Assembly: GCA_014727815.1 (NCBI GenBank)
Contig: WJMS01000348.1
Location: 1-35,116 of the forward strand
Source: a candidate division GN15 bacterium
GTDB taxonomy: Bacteria; Zixibacteria; MSB-5A5; GN15; FEB-12
Direction of reading: 5' to 3'
DNA length: 35,116 bases
Below the pieces are notes generated by a model. That model saw only the letters and a list, made by a program, of their open reading frames with translations, made no database searches and was not told the DNA's origin. Shown here piece by piece: positions 22,925 to 29,479 of this stretch. A program made the translations under genes and the position numbers. Every line of letters begins with the position of its first letter. The stretch's first letter is position 1.

Positions 22925-23365
22925 TTACAGGATAACTGCGTTGCCTCGCCCATTTTCATAGGCTTCCAGAGCCCTATCCCGGAAGTAGGAATGGAATTCC
23001 TCGTATTCTTCCAGGCTCAGTCGCCATGACCTCTGGGGCCCCTCGGCACCCTTGTAGAAGTCGACGAGGAATCGTTGATACTCCAACTCCGAATCGAATT
23101 TCATGGAGAAAGTCCCTTCTGCCATATCACAGTCTCTTTCCCAGAAACCGGCATAGACAGGCTGGTCATTCTCATAGAGAATTCGATGCAGAACCTCGGC
23201 GTCAGCTTTCGCTTTCGCCAGTTCTTCATTCTTCTTCTTCATTTCTTTCTTCATCTCGGAAAAGACCACTTCCAGGGCAGCTTTGATAACATCCCTGGAA
23301 AAGTGTTCGTCTCCGATTTTGTTGAGCATTTGTTGCATTTTGCCAGCCCAATGATTCAAATCCAT
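22925..23365 (-). CDS. Hypothetical protein with coiled coil
   Basis: 146 residues. Residues ~33-62 (VFSEMKKEMKKKNEELAKAKADAEVLHRIL) are a coiled coil. The C-terminal half contains ERDCDMAEGTFSMKF...GPQRSWRLSLEEYEEF, reminiscent of small phage proteins with an 'ERDCDG' motif. Function unknown. Confidence 0.65.
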   Translation of the reverse strand: MDLNHWAGKMQQMLNKIGDEHFSRDVIKAALEVVFSEMKKEMKKKNEELAKAKADAEVLHRILYENDQPVYAGFWERDCDMAEGTFSMKFDSELEYQRFLVDFYKGAEGPQRSWRLSLEEYEEFHSYFRDRALEAYENGRGNAVIL

Positions 23366-23411
23366 TTGTTTTCTCTCCGTAGTGTTGTTTGGCGAAGCCA
23401 GTTATAGTGGC

Positions 23412-23903
23412 TCAGGATTTGGGGCGGATAACTTCCCCGAACTCTCTCTTTTCGACTCTCCGGTATTGGATTCCATCCGGGGCGGGGATGGGTTCCGAAT
23501 CCTTATAATAGATATAAGGGATTCCGTTCACCTCCACTCCAAATTCTCCATTTGCGCAGAAGTTTTCATCGTTATTATCAGTTACGATAAAGTACACTTT
23601 ATCGCCACCGGCTTGTTTCTTCTCCTCCCAGACTTTCACTTTCTCCGGGGAACCCCAACAACCCTCGGGAAGTTCCATCCTCATATAGGAGATGAGGGCA
23701 AACCTCACATTTTCTCCTTGAGGAGACTTCCGACTGAGCATGAATTTCGCCAAATCATTCTCAATCAGTGGTTGGAGGTTTTCGGGGACCATCTCTCCAT
23801 ATTTGGCCCAACGGTCCAAAGCCGTTAAGAGACACTCCCTTACGAAATCCAAATATTTTCCCCTTTTGGTTACTCCAACAGGATAATGGTGGTGATTAAA
23901 CAT
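23412..23903 (-). CDS. GSPEKV-type phage protein (long form)
   Basis: 163 residues. Residues ~18-95 (FVRECLLTALDRWAKYG..., LIENDLAKFM..., ALISYMRMELPEGCWGSPEKVKVW) share the pattern of the downstream 96-residue protein: a helical 'xFLxxxLEndL' part and the CWGSPEKVxxW motif. A C-terminal extension (KVYFIVTDNNDENFCANGEFGVEVNGIPYIYYKD) is beta-rich. Start GGAACAAACAATG. Function unknown. Confidence 0.7.
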   Translation of the reverse strand: MFNHHHYPVGVTKRGKYLDFVRECLLTALDRWAKYGEMVPENLQPLIENDLAKFMLSRKSPQGENVRFALISYMRMELPEGCWGSPEKVKVWEEKKQAGGDKVYFIVTDNNDENFCANGEFGVEVNGIPYIYYKDSEPIPAPDGIQYRRVEKREFGEVIRPKS

Positions 23904-23935
23904 TGTTTGTTCCTTTGCTTTGTGTGTTTTAGGGG

Positions 23936-23970
23936 CCCCTACATCCCCGGTAGTTGGGGGGATGTAGGGG
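23936..23970 (-). repeat. REP-like hairpin, copy 14
   Basis: CCCCTACATCCCC / GGGGGGATGTAGGGG around ggtagtt, between the two GSPEKV-type paralogues. Confidence 0.7.
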
Positions 23971-23987
23971 GTTAGCTTAGTTGATTC

Positions 23988-24278
23988 TTACTGCCCCAAG
24001 CCCTTCCAGTTGGCCACCTTCTCCGGCGAGCCCCAACAGGGGTCCGGCAGTTGGTTGAAGATGTAGAGAGCGATAGCGGGAATCTTCTCCAGATTCTCCC
24101 CGTCGGCCCGACCAACGGCCCTGGAAAGGTTGTTCTCCAGACATGCCGTCAGGAACCCACCAGGGTTCCGACCCTTCTTAGCGAAATCATCGAGTTTCCC
24201 CAGGATAAAGGGGCCGATGATTTGCTCATAGGTACCATCGGTGTTGACGAGATTGGGCATTGATTTGTGATTGAACAT
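23988..24278 (-). CDS. GSPEKV-type phage protein (short form)
   Basis: 96 residues; GGFLTACLENNLSRAVGRADGENLEKIPAIALYIFNQLPDPCWGSPEKVANW is the core of a recurrent uncharacterised phage family. Begins MFNH like the 23412 paralogue, indicating duplication. AGGATTCAAACAATG start. Confidence 0.75.
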   Translation of the reverse strand: MFNHKSMPNLVNTDGTYEQIIGPFILGKLDDFAKKGRNPGGFLTACLENNLSRAVGRADGENLEKIPAIALYIFNQLPDPCWGSPEKVANWKGLGQ

Positions 24279-24310
24279 TGTTTGAATCCTCAGTGTGAGG
24301 TTAATGAAAT

Positions 24311-24338
24311 CCCCGATTCACTCCAATAGGAATCGGGG
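24311..24338 (-). other. Intergenic hairpin
   Basis: CCCCGATT cactccaatagg AATCGGGG after the 24356-24604 gene. First gap rightwards where the TACATC family is replaced by another hairpin. Confidence 0.55.
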
Positions 24339-24355
24339 AGGGAGAAAACTTGTGG

Positions 24356-24604
24356 TTAGAGATATTTACCCATCCCGATGGGGTTGGTTCCCCTCTCCTG
24401 AGCCGGAATCGGCTTGGTTTCCCCATGGGGGCCGGGGAAGTCCTCCGAGTAATCCCCCGGTGTCCCGACTTCATAGATGATATCGGTAATCCTCCACTCG
24501 GTGAGGGGATTGTCCATCAGGAGAACGTTGTCCAACTCGTCATGGACAAGACTGACAACGTTTTCGGCGTAATCCAGACAGATGGTTTCTTTCAATTGTC
24601 CCAT
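24356..24604 (-). CDS. Small hypothetical protein
   Basis: 82 residues from MGQLKETICLDY at 24604 (AGAGGAAAACAATG). The longer frame is rejected because it runs into the tRNA-like element. N-terminal helix (ENVVSLVHDELDNVLL), then a Pro/Gly-rich tail. Function unknown. Confidence 0.6.
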   Translation of the reverse strand: MGQLKETICLDYAENVVSLVHDELDNVLLMDNPLTEWRITDIIYEVGTPGDYSEDFPGPHGETKPIPAQERGTNPIGMGKYL

Positions 24605-24653
24605 TGTTTTCCTCTGTGGTGCATGACCCTCCATTAGGGTCATTGTTGTAAAA

Positions 24654-24717
24654 TCCTCGGAAGGGAATCGAACCCTCATCCCCTATTGGGGAACCCTAGC
24701 CTGAAAAGGGCCGAGGA
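24654..24717 (-). ncRNA. tRNA-like element 1 (D-arm-less, Leu-CAG-like loop)
   Basis: 64 nt. Acceptor TCCTCGG/CCGAGGA (7 bp) and T-arm GAGGG-TTCGATT-CCCTT are canonical. Between them, CCCTT-TTCAGGC-TAGGG resembles the tRNA-Leu(CAG) anticodon arm and CCCC-AATA-GGGG could be its long variable arm; no D-arm lies between acceptor and anticodon arm. Alternatively the first hairpin is a D-arm (GG in loop) and there is no anticodon. No CCA encoded. It lies between two genes, starting just after a stop codon. Confidence 0.6.
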
Positions 24718-24723
24718 TATCTG

Positions 24724-25137
24724 CTATCCCACTAGGGAATACCAGAAGTTGTTCGGGGTTCCATCATCATCAGTTCCCCGATATTTGGTATAAGGTCGGA
24801 TGAATACTGGTTTATGGAGCACTTCGCCCCAGTCGCTTCGGTAAATAAATACCGAAACATATCCCCAATAAACATCCTCCCTGGTAACAATGTATTCCTT
24901 CCCATCTCGACCAACAACAACATCCCCGACCTCTAGCGGAAGGTGACCATAAGTCGGGTCGTGTTTCACTAATTTTCCGTCATGGGTTCGACCTTCCCTA
25001 TAAGGGGTTAGGTCATTTCCATGGCGAATTATTCGTCCCCTGATTAAGGGTCCAGGGGCCAAATCGGTAACCCTATTCAGCCCTATTCCCTCTAGGGGCC
25101 ATTCCTCAATGACAGTTTCAATACTTGCATCTTCCAT
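24724..25137 (-). CDS. Hypothetical beta-rich protein
   Basis: 137 residues from MEDASIETVIEEW at 25137 (GGAGGGATTACAATG). Contains PLEVGDVVVGRDGKEYIVTREDVYWGYVSVFIYRSDWGE, typical of a small SH3-like or PUA-like barrel. Followed by tRNA-like element 1. Function unknown. Confidence 0.65.
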   Translation of the reverse strand: MEDASIETVIEEWPLEGIGLNRVTDLAPGPLIRGRIIRHGNDLTPYREGRTHDGKLVKHDPTYGHLPLEVGDVVVGRDGKEYIVTREDVYWGYVSVFIYRSDWGEVLHKPVFIRPYTKYRGTDDDGTPNNFWYSLVG

Positions 25138-25147
25138 TGTAATCCCT

Positions 25148-25189
25148 CCGGCCCCTATCCCCATCAACATCATTCGGGATAGGGGCCGG
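25148..25189 (-). other. 14-bp hairpin adjoining a ribosome site
   Basis: CCGGCCCCTATCCC / GGGATAGGGGCCGG; its 3' strand runs into GGAGGG, the ribosome site of the 24724-25137 gene, so folding could limit initiation. Confidence 0.55.
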
Positions 25190-25199
25190 TCAATACTCC

Positions 25200-25985
25200 C
25201 TACAGGAAGGAAGCGGAGAGGATACCATCTCCACAGTGAGGACAGAGGTGGTCGTCAGTCACTTCCACGTTCTCATCACCGTCATCGTCGACGGTGACGA
25301 CCTCCCTCATCTTGATTTCATCTCCCTTCATTCGACCATAGCCCCGTTGATTGGGATACCAGTCGTAACCTCCGTTGTCGGAGTACCAACCGGCGTCGCA
25401 AAGCTCACAAGAGAGATAGACGTTAGCCCACCGAATGATATCGGTAAGCTCGTCGCAGTCGAGGAGGAAGATTCGGGGATGGGTATAACCTCCCCGAACA
25501 TCGCAACCTCCGTGAATGCTGAGGCAGATGTAATGGTCCCTGGACCCTTCGGGGTCAGCCCAGACAAAGAACTGAATCGTCTGGTCCAGAGAGTTTTCGG
25601 AGTTGTAGGAGTTGATGATATCCGGCTCCCAACCGGGTTCGAACGACGACAGGTCGCCGTGAGCCTCCTGAAGGAACTCCAGATAGGCCCGCTGAGCGTA
25701 GAGCCCGGCGACGTCCCTCTCCTCACAGAAGTTCTGGAACTTCTGGTCTTCCTCTTTGCAATACTCCACCCTCTCCAGAAGAAAGGCATAGAGGGAGATG
25801 GTGACGAGCCCATCTTCCAGGGTCGCCGGAGGGTTATCCTCCTCCCAAGCCTCCTCGCCGTATTCGTCGGTACGGCGGTGGTCTTCGAAGTGGTACCCAT
25901 AGGCCCCACCGGAATCGAGGATGGAAGTGGGAACGCCTTCGGTGAGCATGGAACGGAGGATGGTTTCAGTTTGTTTGCGAGTCAT
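25200..25985 (-). CDS. Phage-type protein (LDSGGAYGYH...IHGGCDVRGGYT) with C-terminal zinc knuckles
   Basis: 261 residues. Segments ILDSGGAYGYHFEDHRR (~22-38), NSYNSENSLDQTIQF (~124-138) and SIHGGCDVRGGYTHPRIF (~155-172) occur together in a widespread uncharacterised phage family. CELC (~193-196) and CPHCGDG (~248-254) form a likely zinc site. Function unknown. Starts MTRKQTETI, part of the Thr-rich N-terminus group. Confidence 0.75.
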   Translation of the reverse strand: MTRKQTETILRSMLTEGVPTSILDSGGAYGYHFEDHRRTDEYGEEAWEEDNPPATLEDGLVTISLYAFLLERVEYCKEEDQKFQNFCEERDVAGLYAQRAYLEFLQEAHGDLSSFEPGWEPDIINSYNSENSLDQTIQFFVWADPEGSRDHYICLSIHGGCDVRGGYTHPRIFLLDCDELTDIIRWANVYLSCELCDAGWYSDNGGYDWYPNQRGYGRMKGDEIKMREVVTVDDDGDENVEVTDDHLCPHCGDGILSASFL

Positions 25986-26017
25986 GATAGCTCCAGTTGT
26001 TGGAGTGGTGAGGAATC

Positions 26018-26062
26018 CGAGTCACCCTAACCCCATTGGTTAGGATTGGACTCCCCGGTTAC
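26018..26062 (-). promoter_or_regulatory. Leader hairpin shared with 28182-28220
   Basis: Minus strand contains TAACCAATGGGGTTAGG and then GTGACT, a CCTAACC/GGTTAGG stem with outer GAGTC/GACTC. The same block occurs before the 27605 gene, both times just 3' of a tRNA-like element. Confidence 0.5.
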
Positions 26063-26067
26063 GAAAT

Positions 26068-26141
26068 GTCCCTATTTGGGAATCGAACCCAAATCCCCAT
26101 CATCAATATTATCAGTGGGGGAACTCACCAAAGTTAAGGAC
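26068..26141 (-). ncRNA. tRNA-like element 2
   Basis: 74 nt. Acceptor GTCCTTA/TAGGGAC (one wobble) and T-arm TTGGG-TTCGATT-CCCAA. Small first arm AACT-TTGGTG-AGTT (GG in loop, D-arm-like). Second arm CCCCA / TGGGG encloses 16 nt beginning CTGATAA, the usual Ile(GAT) anticodon loop, plus a 9-nt insertion. No CCA encoded. As drawn it should not decode normally. Confidence 0.55.
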
Positions 26142-26147
26142 TAACAC

Positions 26148-26501
26148 TCATTTTTTGTAGATGTAAACCAGATTCTCGGCGGCCAGAACCTTAGCACCGC
26201 CGAGCCCCAGGCTCCGCAACTCCTCCTCCGAAATCTCGGGGACTCCGGGCTTTCTCACCCATCCGAAATTCCGGGCCTCTTCCTCATCCCCAGCCATGAG
26301 GAAGAAATTGCGGAGACGGTTGACGTCATCCTTTTTACCCTCCCTGGCCCCTTCCAGATGACGGTCATATGCCAGCTTGTAAGCGACCTCTCTCCCCTCC
26401 GGGGTCTGGATTGCTTCCTGCACCACCTTTTCACACTCCCCATAGGGGTCGTTGGAGGTGAGGGCAGCGTTGACGAGTTGTTCGAATTCTTCGTAGGTCA
26501 T
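26148..26501 (-). CDS. Hypothetical helical protein
   Basis: 117 residues, largely helical and charged (MTYEEFEQLVNAALTSNDPYGECEKVVQEA...). The C-terminal segment ISEEELRSLGLGGAKVLAAENLVYIYKK could be a small separate unit. Directly upstream of tRNA-like element 2. Function unknown. Confidence 0.6.
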   Translation of the reverse strand: MTYEEFEQLVNAALTSNDPYGECEKVVQEAIQTPEGREVAYKLAYDRHLEGAREGKKDDVNRLRNFFLMAGDEEEARNFGWVRKPGVPEISEEELRSLGLGGAKVLAAENLVYIYKK

Positions 26502-26532
26502 GTTTTCTCCGTAGTGTTGTTTTGTTCTAGAG

Positions 26533-26880
26533 TTAGTCCCGCTTTCGGATTACATAGAATCCGATAGTTCTTGAGGGGAGGCCAAATTTATTGGCCAATT
26601 TCTTGACTTCCTCAATCTTGGCAGAGGCATCCTCAAATCCGTTGGATTCATAGATACCCTCCCCGATGTCGAGGTCATCGTGTATTCCGAACCATAACTG
26701 GTCTTTCTCATTTTTGACCAGATAGTCCCCTGCTCCATAGCAGAGTTCATAGGGCTCAAGTTCTCCATATTCCTCGATGATTCTCTTTCGGTCTTCATCA
26801 TCGAGATAATTGGAATTATCAACCTCCTCAATGGAGACTTGGAACCCTACTACGAAAAGGGCGGTATAATAATAGTACAT
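26533..26880 (-). CDS. Hypothetical protein
   Basis: 115 residues from MYYYYTALFVVGF at 26880 (CAGGAGCTAACATG), 1 nt from the upstream stop. Strand (YYYYTALFVVGFQVSIEEV), acidic middle (NSNYLDDEDRKRIIEEYGELEPYELCYGAGDYL), C-terminal helix. No family recognised. Confidence 0.65.
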   Translation of the reverse strand: MYYYYTALFVVGFQVSIEEVDNSNYLDDEDRKRIIEEYGELEPYELCYGAGDYLVKNEKDQLWFGIHDDLDIGEGIYESNGFEDASAKIEEVKKLANKFGLPSRTIGFYVIRKRD

Positions 26881-26881
26881 G

Positions 26882-27499
26882 TTAGCTCCTGGGAACGAGG
26901 ATGAGTTTTGCATCCTCAAAGTGATAGATTGGGGTCAGGAAGAACGGGATTTTCCCCTTTTCCTTTATTTTTTTGAGGAGTTTTCGTCTACTCCTGGCCC
27001 ATCGGCCATTGGAGGACTCCAATGGGGGAACCAGAACCTCAAAGATTCCCTCCAGCTTTCCATCTCCCTTCAGTTTCCGGAACTGCCGAATATCCTTATC
27101 GGATTTCAGCATGGTCCGGATTTTCTCCTTCCCCCGAGGGGAATAGTTGGAACCTATAAAGGAGGTATCCAACTGGAAGGATTTTGATGAAGTCTCGAAG
27201 ACCTCATCATAGTGGTCCTGAATTCGTCGACCGGGAACGTCGACGATGAAGTCATAATGAGAACAGAACCACTTTCGGTGGAGCTTCAGGCTCCCTGTCT
27301 GGTTGAGGAACCTCCTCACTTCCCCCCCAATCCGGAAGTAGGTTCCCAAGAGGGCGATGTCCAGCCCTCTCCTTTGGAGCCTTTGAGCATAAAGTTGCCT
27401 AAAGGCCCAGGGTTGCCACTCCCCGGAGAGAAGAGAAACCCAGTCCTCTTCCGACCTCACCTTTTGCAGGTGAGCAAGTATTTCCTCTGTAGTCCACAT
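26882..27499 (-). CDS. Hypothetical basic protein
   Basis: 205 residues, ATG at 27499 after GGAGGAAACCT. The N-terminal helix is followed by a Trp-rich part (WQPWAFRQLYAQRLQRRGLDIALLGTYFRIGGEVRRFL). The C-terminal half is very basic (RWARSRRKLLKKIKEKGK). DNA/RNA binding plausible; no known domain. Confidence 0.65.
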   Translation of the reverse strand: MWTTEEILAHLQKVRSEEDWVSLLSGEWQPWAFRQLYAQRLQRRGLDIALLGTYFRIGGEVRRFLNQTGSLKLHRKWFCSHYDFIVDVPGRRIQDHYDEVFETSSKSFQLDTSFIGSNYSPRGKEKIRTMLKSDKDIRQFRKLKGDGKLEGIFEVLVPPLESSNGRWARSRRKLLKKIKEKGKIPFFLTPIYHFEDAKLILVPRS

Positions 27500-27519
27500 A
27501 GGTTTCCTCCAATGTTGGT

Positions 27520-27587
27520 GTTAAAGATTTCATTGAATCTACCAGTAGGCACCCTGATAGATTCAATGAAGCCCTTAACAGGCTTCA
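27520..27587 (-). promoter_or_regulatory. Two mutually exclusive hairpins
   Basis: Perfect 13-bp stem TTCATTGAATCTA / TAGATTCAATGAA (27529-27570) shares its right arm with a second stem TGAAGCC / GGCTTCA (27567-27587). GTTAA/TTAAC can also close the whole. Looks like a switchable leader for the 26882 gene or the 3' end of the DUF6011-like gene. Confidence 0.5.
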
Positions 27588-27604
27588 TCCCCCCTGGTTA
27601 GTGA

Positions 27605-28135
27605 TTACTTCTTCTTACGGAGCCGAGCCACCTCGGTCTTACCCTCCTCAATGTGGTTCTGGCACTCCGGGCCGTACCCAATTGCCAGAGACTCGGGGTT
27701 CGTCAGCTTGCGGTTACATCTCCTGCAACGGCAAGCCATGGTGAACTCCAGGCCGTACCCAAGGGCCCCCTCGGGGTCCTCCAGCAGGGCGGCCAGCTGC
27801 TGCTTGACCTTTCGGGAGGGAATCTTGTCCCAATACTTCTTGGGACATTTGGTCCGGCGGTCCCTCCGCCAGACCTTGACGGTGCCGTCGTCCGTCACCT
27901 CCCCGAAGGGGAGGAAGTGACTCCTGTTTTCGTTGTCCTGTCCAATGAAGAGGGACAGGACCCGGACCCGGCGAGCGGCCCACTTGCCGTTCGCCTTCCA
28001 TTCCTCCGTCCGGACCTCAAAGGTCCGGTGGCCCCCGGTCTTGGGGTTGTACACCGTGACGGTGCCATTAATGGCAGCGTCGAAGGTCGGAAGAATCTCT
28101 TGACGGTCAGTGTTCTTAACGGTGGCGGTAGCCAT
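27605..28135 (-). CDS. DUF6011-like zinc-knuckle protein
   Basis: 176 residues from MATATVKNTDRQ at 28135 (GGAG 7-8 nt upstream), not the ATG four codons earlier inside the ribosome site. The C-terminal CRCRRCNRKLTNPESLAIGYGPECQNH (~135-161) matches the DUF6011-type 'CxxCgRxLtxpxSixxGxGPxC' zinc motif common in phages. The N-terminal part has beta strands, including VYNPKTGGHRTFEVRTEEW. Probably nucleic-acid related; exact role unknown. Confidence 0.8.
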   Translation of the reverse strand: MATATVKNTDRQEILPTFDAAINGTVTVYNPKTGGHRTFEVRTEEWKANGKWAARRVRVLSLFIGQDNENRSHFLPFGEVTDDGTVKVWRRDRRTKCPKKYWDKIPSRKVKQQLAALLEDPEGALGYGLEFTMACRCRRCNRKLTNPESLAIGYGPECQNHIEEGKTEVARLRKKK

Positions 28136-28181
28136 GATGTTCTCCATTTTGTTGGAGTTGTCGAAGATGCATCGGATTTGT

Positions 28182-28230
28182 GAATAGTCACCCTAACCCC
28201 ATTGGTTAAGGCGAATTCCGATGCTGCGGA
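28182..28230 (-). promoter_or_regulatory. Leader hairpin related to 26018-26062
   Basis: TAACCAATGGGGTTAGGGTGACT again, here with an outer GCATCGGA/TCCGATGC stem (left arm near 28168). Same position relative to a tRNA-like element. Confidence 0.5.
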
Positions 28231-28234
28231 AAAT

Positions 28235-28279
28235 ACCCTGATTCCGGAATCGAACCGGAATTCCTACCAAGTTCAGGGT
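28235..28279 (-). ncRNA. tRNA-like element 3 (minimal)
   Basis: 45 nt. Acceptor ACCCTGA/TCAGGGT (7 bp, perfect) and T-arm TTCCGG-TTCGATT-CCGGAA, joined by only 12 nt (ACTTGGTAGGAA). This is nearly the acceptor/T minihelix that RNase P and RNase Z recognise. No anticodon arm can fit. Just 5' is TGAGGTT-GTAA-AACCTCA (28281-28298), a GNRA-capped hairpin containing the stop codon of the 28296 gene. Confidence 0.6.
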
Positions 28280-28295
28280 TTGAGGTTTTACAACC

Positions 28296-28697
28296 TCATA
28301 TGTACGGATTGGGAATCCAACGGATGGTGGGGGTGCCAATGTCCCCCAGCCCCGTCAAGAGGAGGTGGAGGGCTCCCCGAAGGACCCCCCAATATTTGGG
28401 CTCCGGGCCCCAGAGGATAACCAACTCCCCGAACCTGTCCAGCCCTACTGTGTAGGTCTGGTAAGAAGGGGCCTCCCCTGGCCCCTCTTTATAGTCCATC
28501 CCCACTGTCCACAGCCCTTCCGGGTCCAGGGAGGGGAGTTGGTTACGGACCTTGAAGGGCAATTTCCCTCCCTCAGAGAAGCTGAGCATGAAAACATGCC
28601 CATATTTCTCGTCTTTCACTCTCACGACCCCCTCGTCAGTGGTGCTGAGGGTGAGATAGGGGAGGGCTTGTTTACCTTTCTGAATGGTGTTGGTCAT
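28296..28697 (-). CDS. Hypothetical beta-rich protein
   Basis: 133 residues: MTNTIQKGKQALPYLTLSTTDEGVVRVKDEKYGHVFMLSFSEGGK..., several predicted strands and a glycine-rich C-terminal half. Thr/Asn start similar to neighbours. Its TGA is part of a hairpin. Function unknown. Confidence 0.65.
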   Translation of the reverse strand: MTNTIQKGKQALPYLTLSTTDEGVVRVKDEKYGHVFMLSFSEGGKLPFKVRNQLPSLDPEGLWTVGMDYKEGPGEAPSYQTYTVGLDRFGELVILWGPEPKYWGVLRGALHLLLTGLGDIGTPTIRWIPNPYI

Positions 28698-28734
28698 GGG
28701 GTGACTCCTGTAGGTCTGAGGGTTGGATGAAATT

Positions 28735-28782
28735 TTGGGAAAATCAATATCTCAATTGATATCCCCAAAGCTTCCCCCAACC
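28735..28782 (-). repeat. Diverged copy of the GGTTGGG hairpin
   Basis: TTGGGAAAATC...TTCCCCCAACC with an ATCAAT/ATTGAT inner stem: the same design as the hairpins at 29396, 30477, 31010 and 31947, but the most decayed. Confidence 0.45.
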
Positions 28783-28787
28783 GGGGT

Positions 28788-28819
28788 CCCCGACCAGACC
28801 GGGAGTAGTCTGGCCGGGG
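28788..28819 (-). other. Hairpin after the 28831-29289 gene
   Basis: CCCCGACCAGAC / GTCTGGCCGGGG, 12 bp; the single non-Watson-Crick position is a G-U pair only on the minus strand. Confidence 0.5.
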
Positions 28820-28830
28820 GTATGAGGCTT

Positions 28831-29289
28831 TCACCCCGTGGCCTTCTTACGGCGACCCTGGCCCCTGTCGCCGGAGTCAAGGTGCCGGTCGATGAGCCCC
28901 TTGACCCGGTGGGCGGCGGTGGGCCAGGACTTGCCCCACGCCTTCCTCCCCTGCTTACCGCCCTCCCCGGAGATGGGGGCGGCTCCGGCGACCCAACCGT
29001 CGAAGGCGAGCGTCACCGGAGCCACGGTGATGGTGTAACCCCGATAGGTGTTGCTCATCCGGAACTTAGCCGGGTCAAGGGGCTCCCCAGCCTTGAGCCA
29101 CTTCACCAGACAATCCCTGGTGACGGGGCTCGTCCCCTCGACGGTCCAGACGGCGCCCCTCAGTCGGGTCAGGGAGCCGAAGGGAGTGTGCCACTCCCCG
29201 GCCTCCCTGATGGTGGCGGCGACCTCCTCCCCGAACATGGCGGTCAGGGTGGCGTTGGTGACGGTGATGTTCTGAGTGGTCTTCGTCAT
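28831..29289 (-). CDS. Hypothetical protein, basic C-terminus
   Basis: 152 residues: Thr/Asn start (MTKTTQNITVTNATL), a helix (AMFGEEVAATIREAGEW), a beta-rich core (RLRGAVWTVEG..., YRGYTITVAPVTLAFDG) and a Lys/Arg/Gly tail (DRGQGRRKKATG). AGGAGG precedes the ATG. Possibly nucleic-acid binding; unidentified. Confidence 0.65.
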   Translation of the reverse strand: MTKTTQNITVTNATLTAMFGEEVAATIREAGEWHTPFGSLTRLRGAVWTVEGTSPVTRDCLVKWLKAGEPLDPAKFRMSNTYRGYTITVAPVTLAFDGWVAGAAPISGEGGKQGRKAWGKSWPTAAHRVKGLIDRHLDSGDRGQGRRKKATG

Positions 29290-29395
29290 TGGATTGCCCT
29301 CCTAAGGACAATGTGGCCCCTTTCCCCTGCTTTGCAGCTAGGGCCGAGTTTGTTAGTATCCTGAACAACTCCAGTAGTTATCCAGGGTTTGTTGT

Positions 29396-29457
29396 GGTTG
29401 GGGAAAATTCTGGGAATACCAGTCTTGAAACTGATTTCCCCAGAGCACCCCCCAACC
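29396..29457 (-). repeat. GGTTGGG hairpin element, copy 1
   Basis: GGTTGGGG...CCCCAACC ends with inner CTGGGAATACCAGT / ACTGATTTCCCCAG arms. 3' of the pentapeptide gene on the minus strand. In this gap the classical pseudoknot is replaced by GGCCC..CTGCtttGCAG..GGGCC near 29313-29345. Confidence 0.6.
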
Positions 29458-29479
29458 GGGGGAGGTGCGGGAGAAGGGC

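Noticed and set aside
4116-23970. CRISPR array made of the TACATC palindromes
   Set aside because: Copies are kilobases apart between genes, with no regular spacers and no cas genes.
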